Shown: positions 5,719 through 6,498 of the stretch, piece by piece
How positions within the stretch are numbered: the stretch's first letter is position 1
Layout of the letters: every line of letters starts with the position of its first letter
DNA from: Chloroflexota bacterium
GTDB lineage: Bacteria > Chloroflexota > Dehalococcoidia > Lucifugimonadales > UBA3495
Length of the DNA stretch: 6,498 nucleotides
Reading direction: 5' to 3'
Assembly (NCBI GenBank): GCA_022561675.1
Contig: JADFQT010000152.1
Coordinates: forward strand, 1-6,498
Notes under the pieces: generated by a model
The model's input: the letters and a program-made list of their open reading frames with translations, nothing else
The model's database searches: none
What the model was told of the DNA's origin: nothing
Translations under genes and position numbers: made by a program

Positions 5719-6498
5719 TTAGGAAACCGGCGGCCGCTGCTGAGCCCAGGGTTGGGCCTCCTCGAAAGCGGCCGACGCCCGCAACACCAACGCCTCGGCG
5801 CCCCGGGGGCCTACGATGTGCAACCCAATGGGCATGCCATCGGCGGAGAAGCCGCAGGGAACGCTGGCGGCGGTCTGCCCGCTCATGTTGATGGGAAAGG
5901 TGAAGGGCAGGTATCCCCAGAAGGGGTTGACCTCCTTCCCGCCGATAACCGTGGGGCGCTGTTGGATGGGGAAAGCCGGAACGGCCATGGTGGGCGTCAG
6001 CAACAGGTCGAAGTCGTCGAAAAAGGTCTCCATCTGACGGCGCACCTGATCCACCCGCAACAGGGCTCGAGACAGATCGGCTGCTGTAAGGGAAGCCGCG
6101 TGCTCCAGAGTGAGCCGGACGTAATCGGTGAAATCCTGTCTATGTTCCTCCAGCAGGTGGCCGTAGGAGGTGTAGGTGCCGGTGCTAAAAACGTCAAAGA
6201 ACGCCGAAAAGGGATCCTCCAGGGTCAAGCTGGCATCCTCAACTTTGGCCCCCAGCTCCGTGAACACATGGGCCGCCTTTTCGGTTATGCTGACTACTTC
6301 AGGATCCACCCCGGCGTATCCCAGGTCAGGGCTCCAGGCCATCCGCAGGCCGGCCACCCCCTGGTTCAGCCCGGTGGAAAAATCGGGCGGTGTTTGCCGC
6401 ATGGAGGTAGGGTCTCGGGGGTCGGCTCCGGCCAGCACTTGCAGCAGCAGGGCGGTGTCGGCTACAGTGCGGGACATCGGTCCCGATTGAGAGAAGTG
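5719..6498 (-). CDS. Amidase-signature family hydrolase, C-terminal part (5' end outside window)
   Basis: Amidase-signature enzymes hydrolyse carboxamide bonds with a Ser-cisSer-Lys triad. The frame stays open to the window edge: before the first in-window ATG (6477) it reads HFSQSGP, continuing into MSRTVADTALLLQVLAG. This is the conserved stretch (D..GPM.RTV.D.A.LL..L.G) that lies after the catalytic Gly/Ser-rich loop, so the catalytic residues are in the missing part and that ATG is not the start. The 259 visible residues are a little over half of a usual 450-500. Later family features are LLTPTMAVPAFP, and near the end FPINMSGQTAASVPCGFSADGMPIGLHIVG, the typical core strand and loop before the last helix. 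Substrate specificity is not readable. The end does not resemble the longer GatA tail in any way I can assert, so I leave it as a generic amidase. It ends in TAA (5721-5719). It is on the same strand as the envelope pair but 324 bases away, so probably a separate unit. Confidence 0.9.
   Translation of the reverse strand, partial: HFSQSGPMSRTVADTALLLQVLAGADPRDPTSMRQTPPDFSTGLNQGVAGLRMAWSPDLGYAGVDPEVVSITEKAAHVFTELGAKVEDASLTLEDPFSAFFDVFSTGTYTSYGHLLEEHRQDFTDYVRLTLEHAASLTAADLSRALLRVDQVRRQMETFFDDFDLLLTPTMAVPAFPIQQRPTVIGGKEVNPFWGYLPFTFPINMSGQTAASVPCGFSADGMPIGLHIVGPRGAEALVLRASAAFEEAQPWAQQRPPVS

Noticed and set aside
1..6498. CRISPR array, defence island, integrase or phage genes
   Set aside because: No regularly spaced direct repeats and no protein with such motifs are present.

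Overview
The window reads as ordinary chromosomal DNA from a GC-rich bacterium. The strand-asymmetric inverted repeat at 3162-3352, an envelope protein ending in a dockerin-type calcium loop, and a large fused FAD/Fe-S oxidoreductase are together a combination I associate with Chloroflexota (Dehalococcoidia/SAR202-like MAGs). That assignment is inference from memory; no rRNA or other marker gene is present.

Layout. Positions 1-157 are a leader with a bulged hairpin and a purine-rich ribosome binding site. Positions 158-3079 (+) hold one intact 973-residue FAD-linked 2-hydroxyacid dehydrogenase fused to a GlpC-type iron-sulfur/CCG half. Positions 3080-3379 lie between convergent genes and hold a 15-bp tandem duplication and a degenerate inverted-repeat element that looks like a non-autonomous mobile repeat. 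On the minus strand, 5394-4447 encodes an unrecognised membrane-anchored or exported protein. It is followed, translationally coupled, by 4441-3380, a membrane-anchored protein with CARDB-like, carboxypeptidase-regulatory-like and dockerin-type segments. Positions 5395-5718 are non-coding and contain a plausible minus-strand promoter for that pair. Positions 6498-5719 (-) are the C-terminal part of an amidase-signature hydrolase cut by the window edge.

How the parts relate. The oxidoreductase is a stand-alone respiratory or redox enzyme, oxidising a 2-hydroxyacid and passing electrons from FAD through Fe-S clusters. The two middle genes form a probable two-gene operon of envelope proteins of unknown role. 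The amidase is separated from them by about 320 bases and need not be functionally linked. I did not find a defence system, CRISPR array, tRNA or integrase. The least explained content is the coupled envelope pair and the inverted-repeat element.
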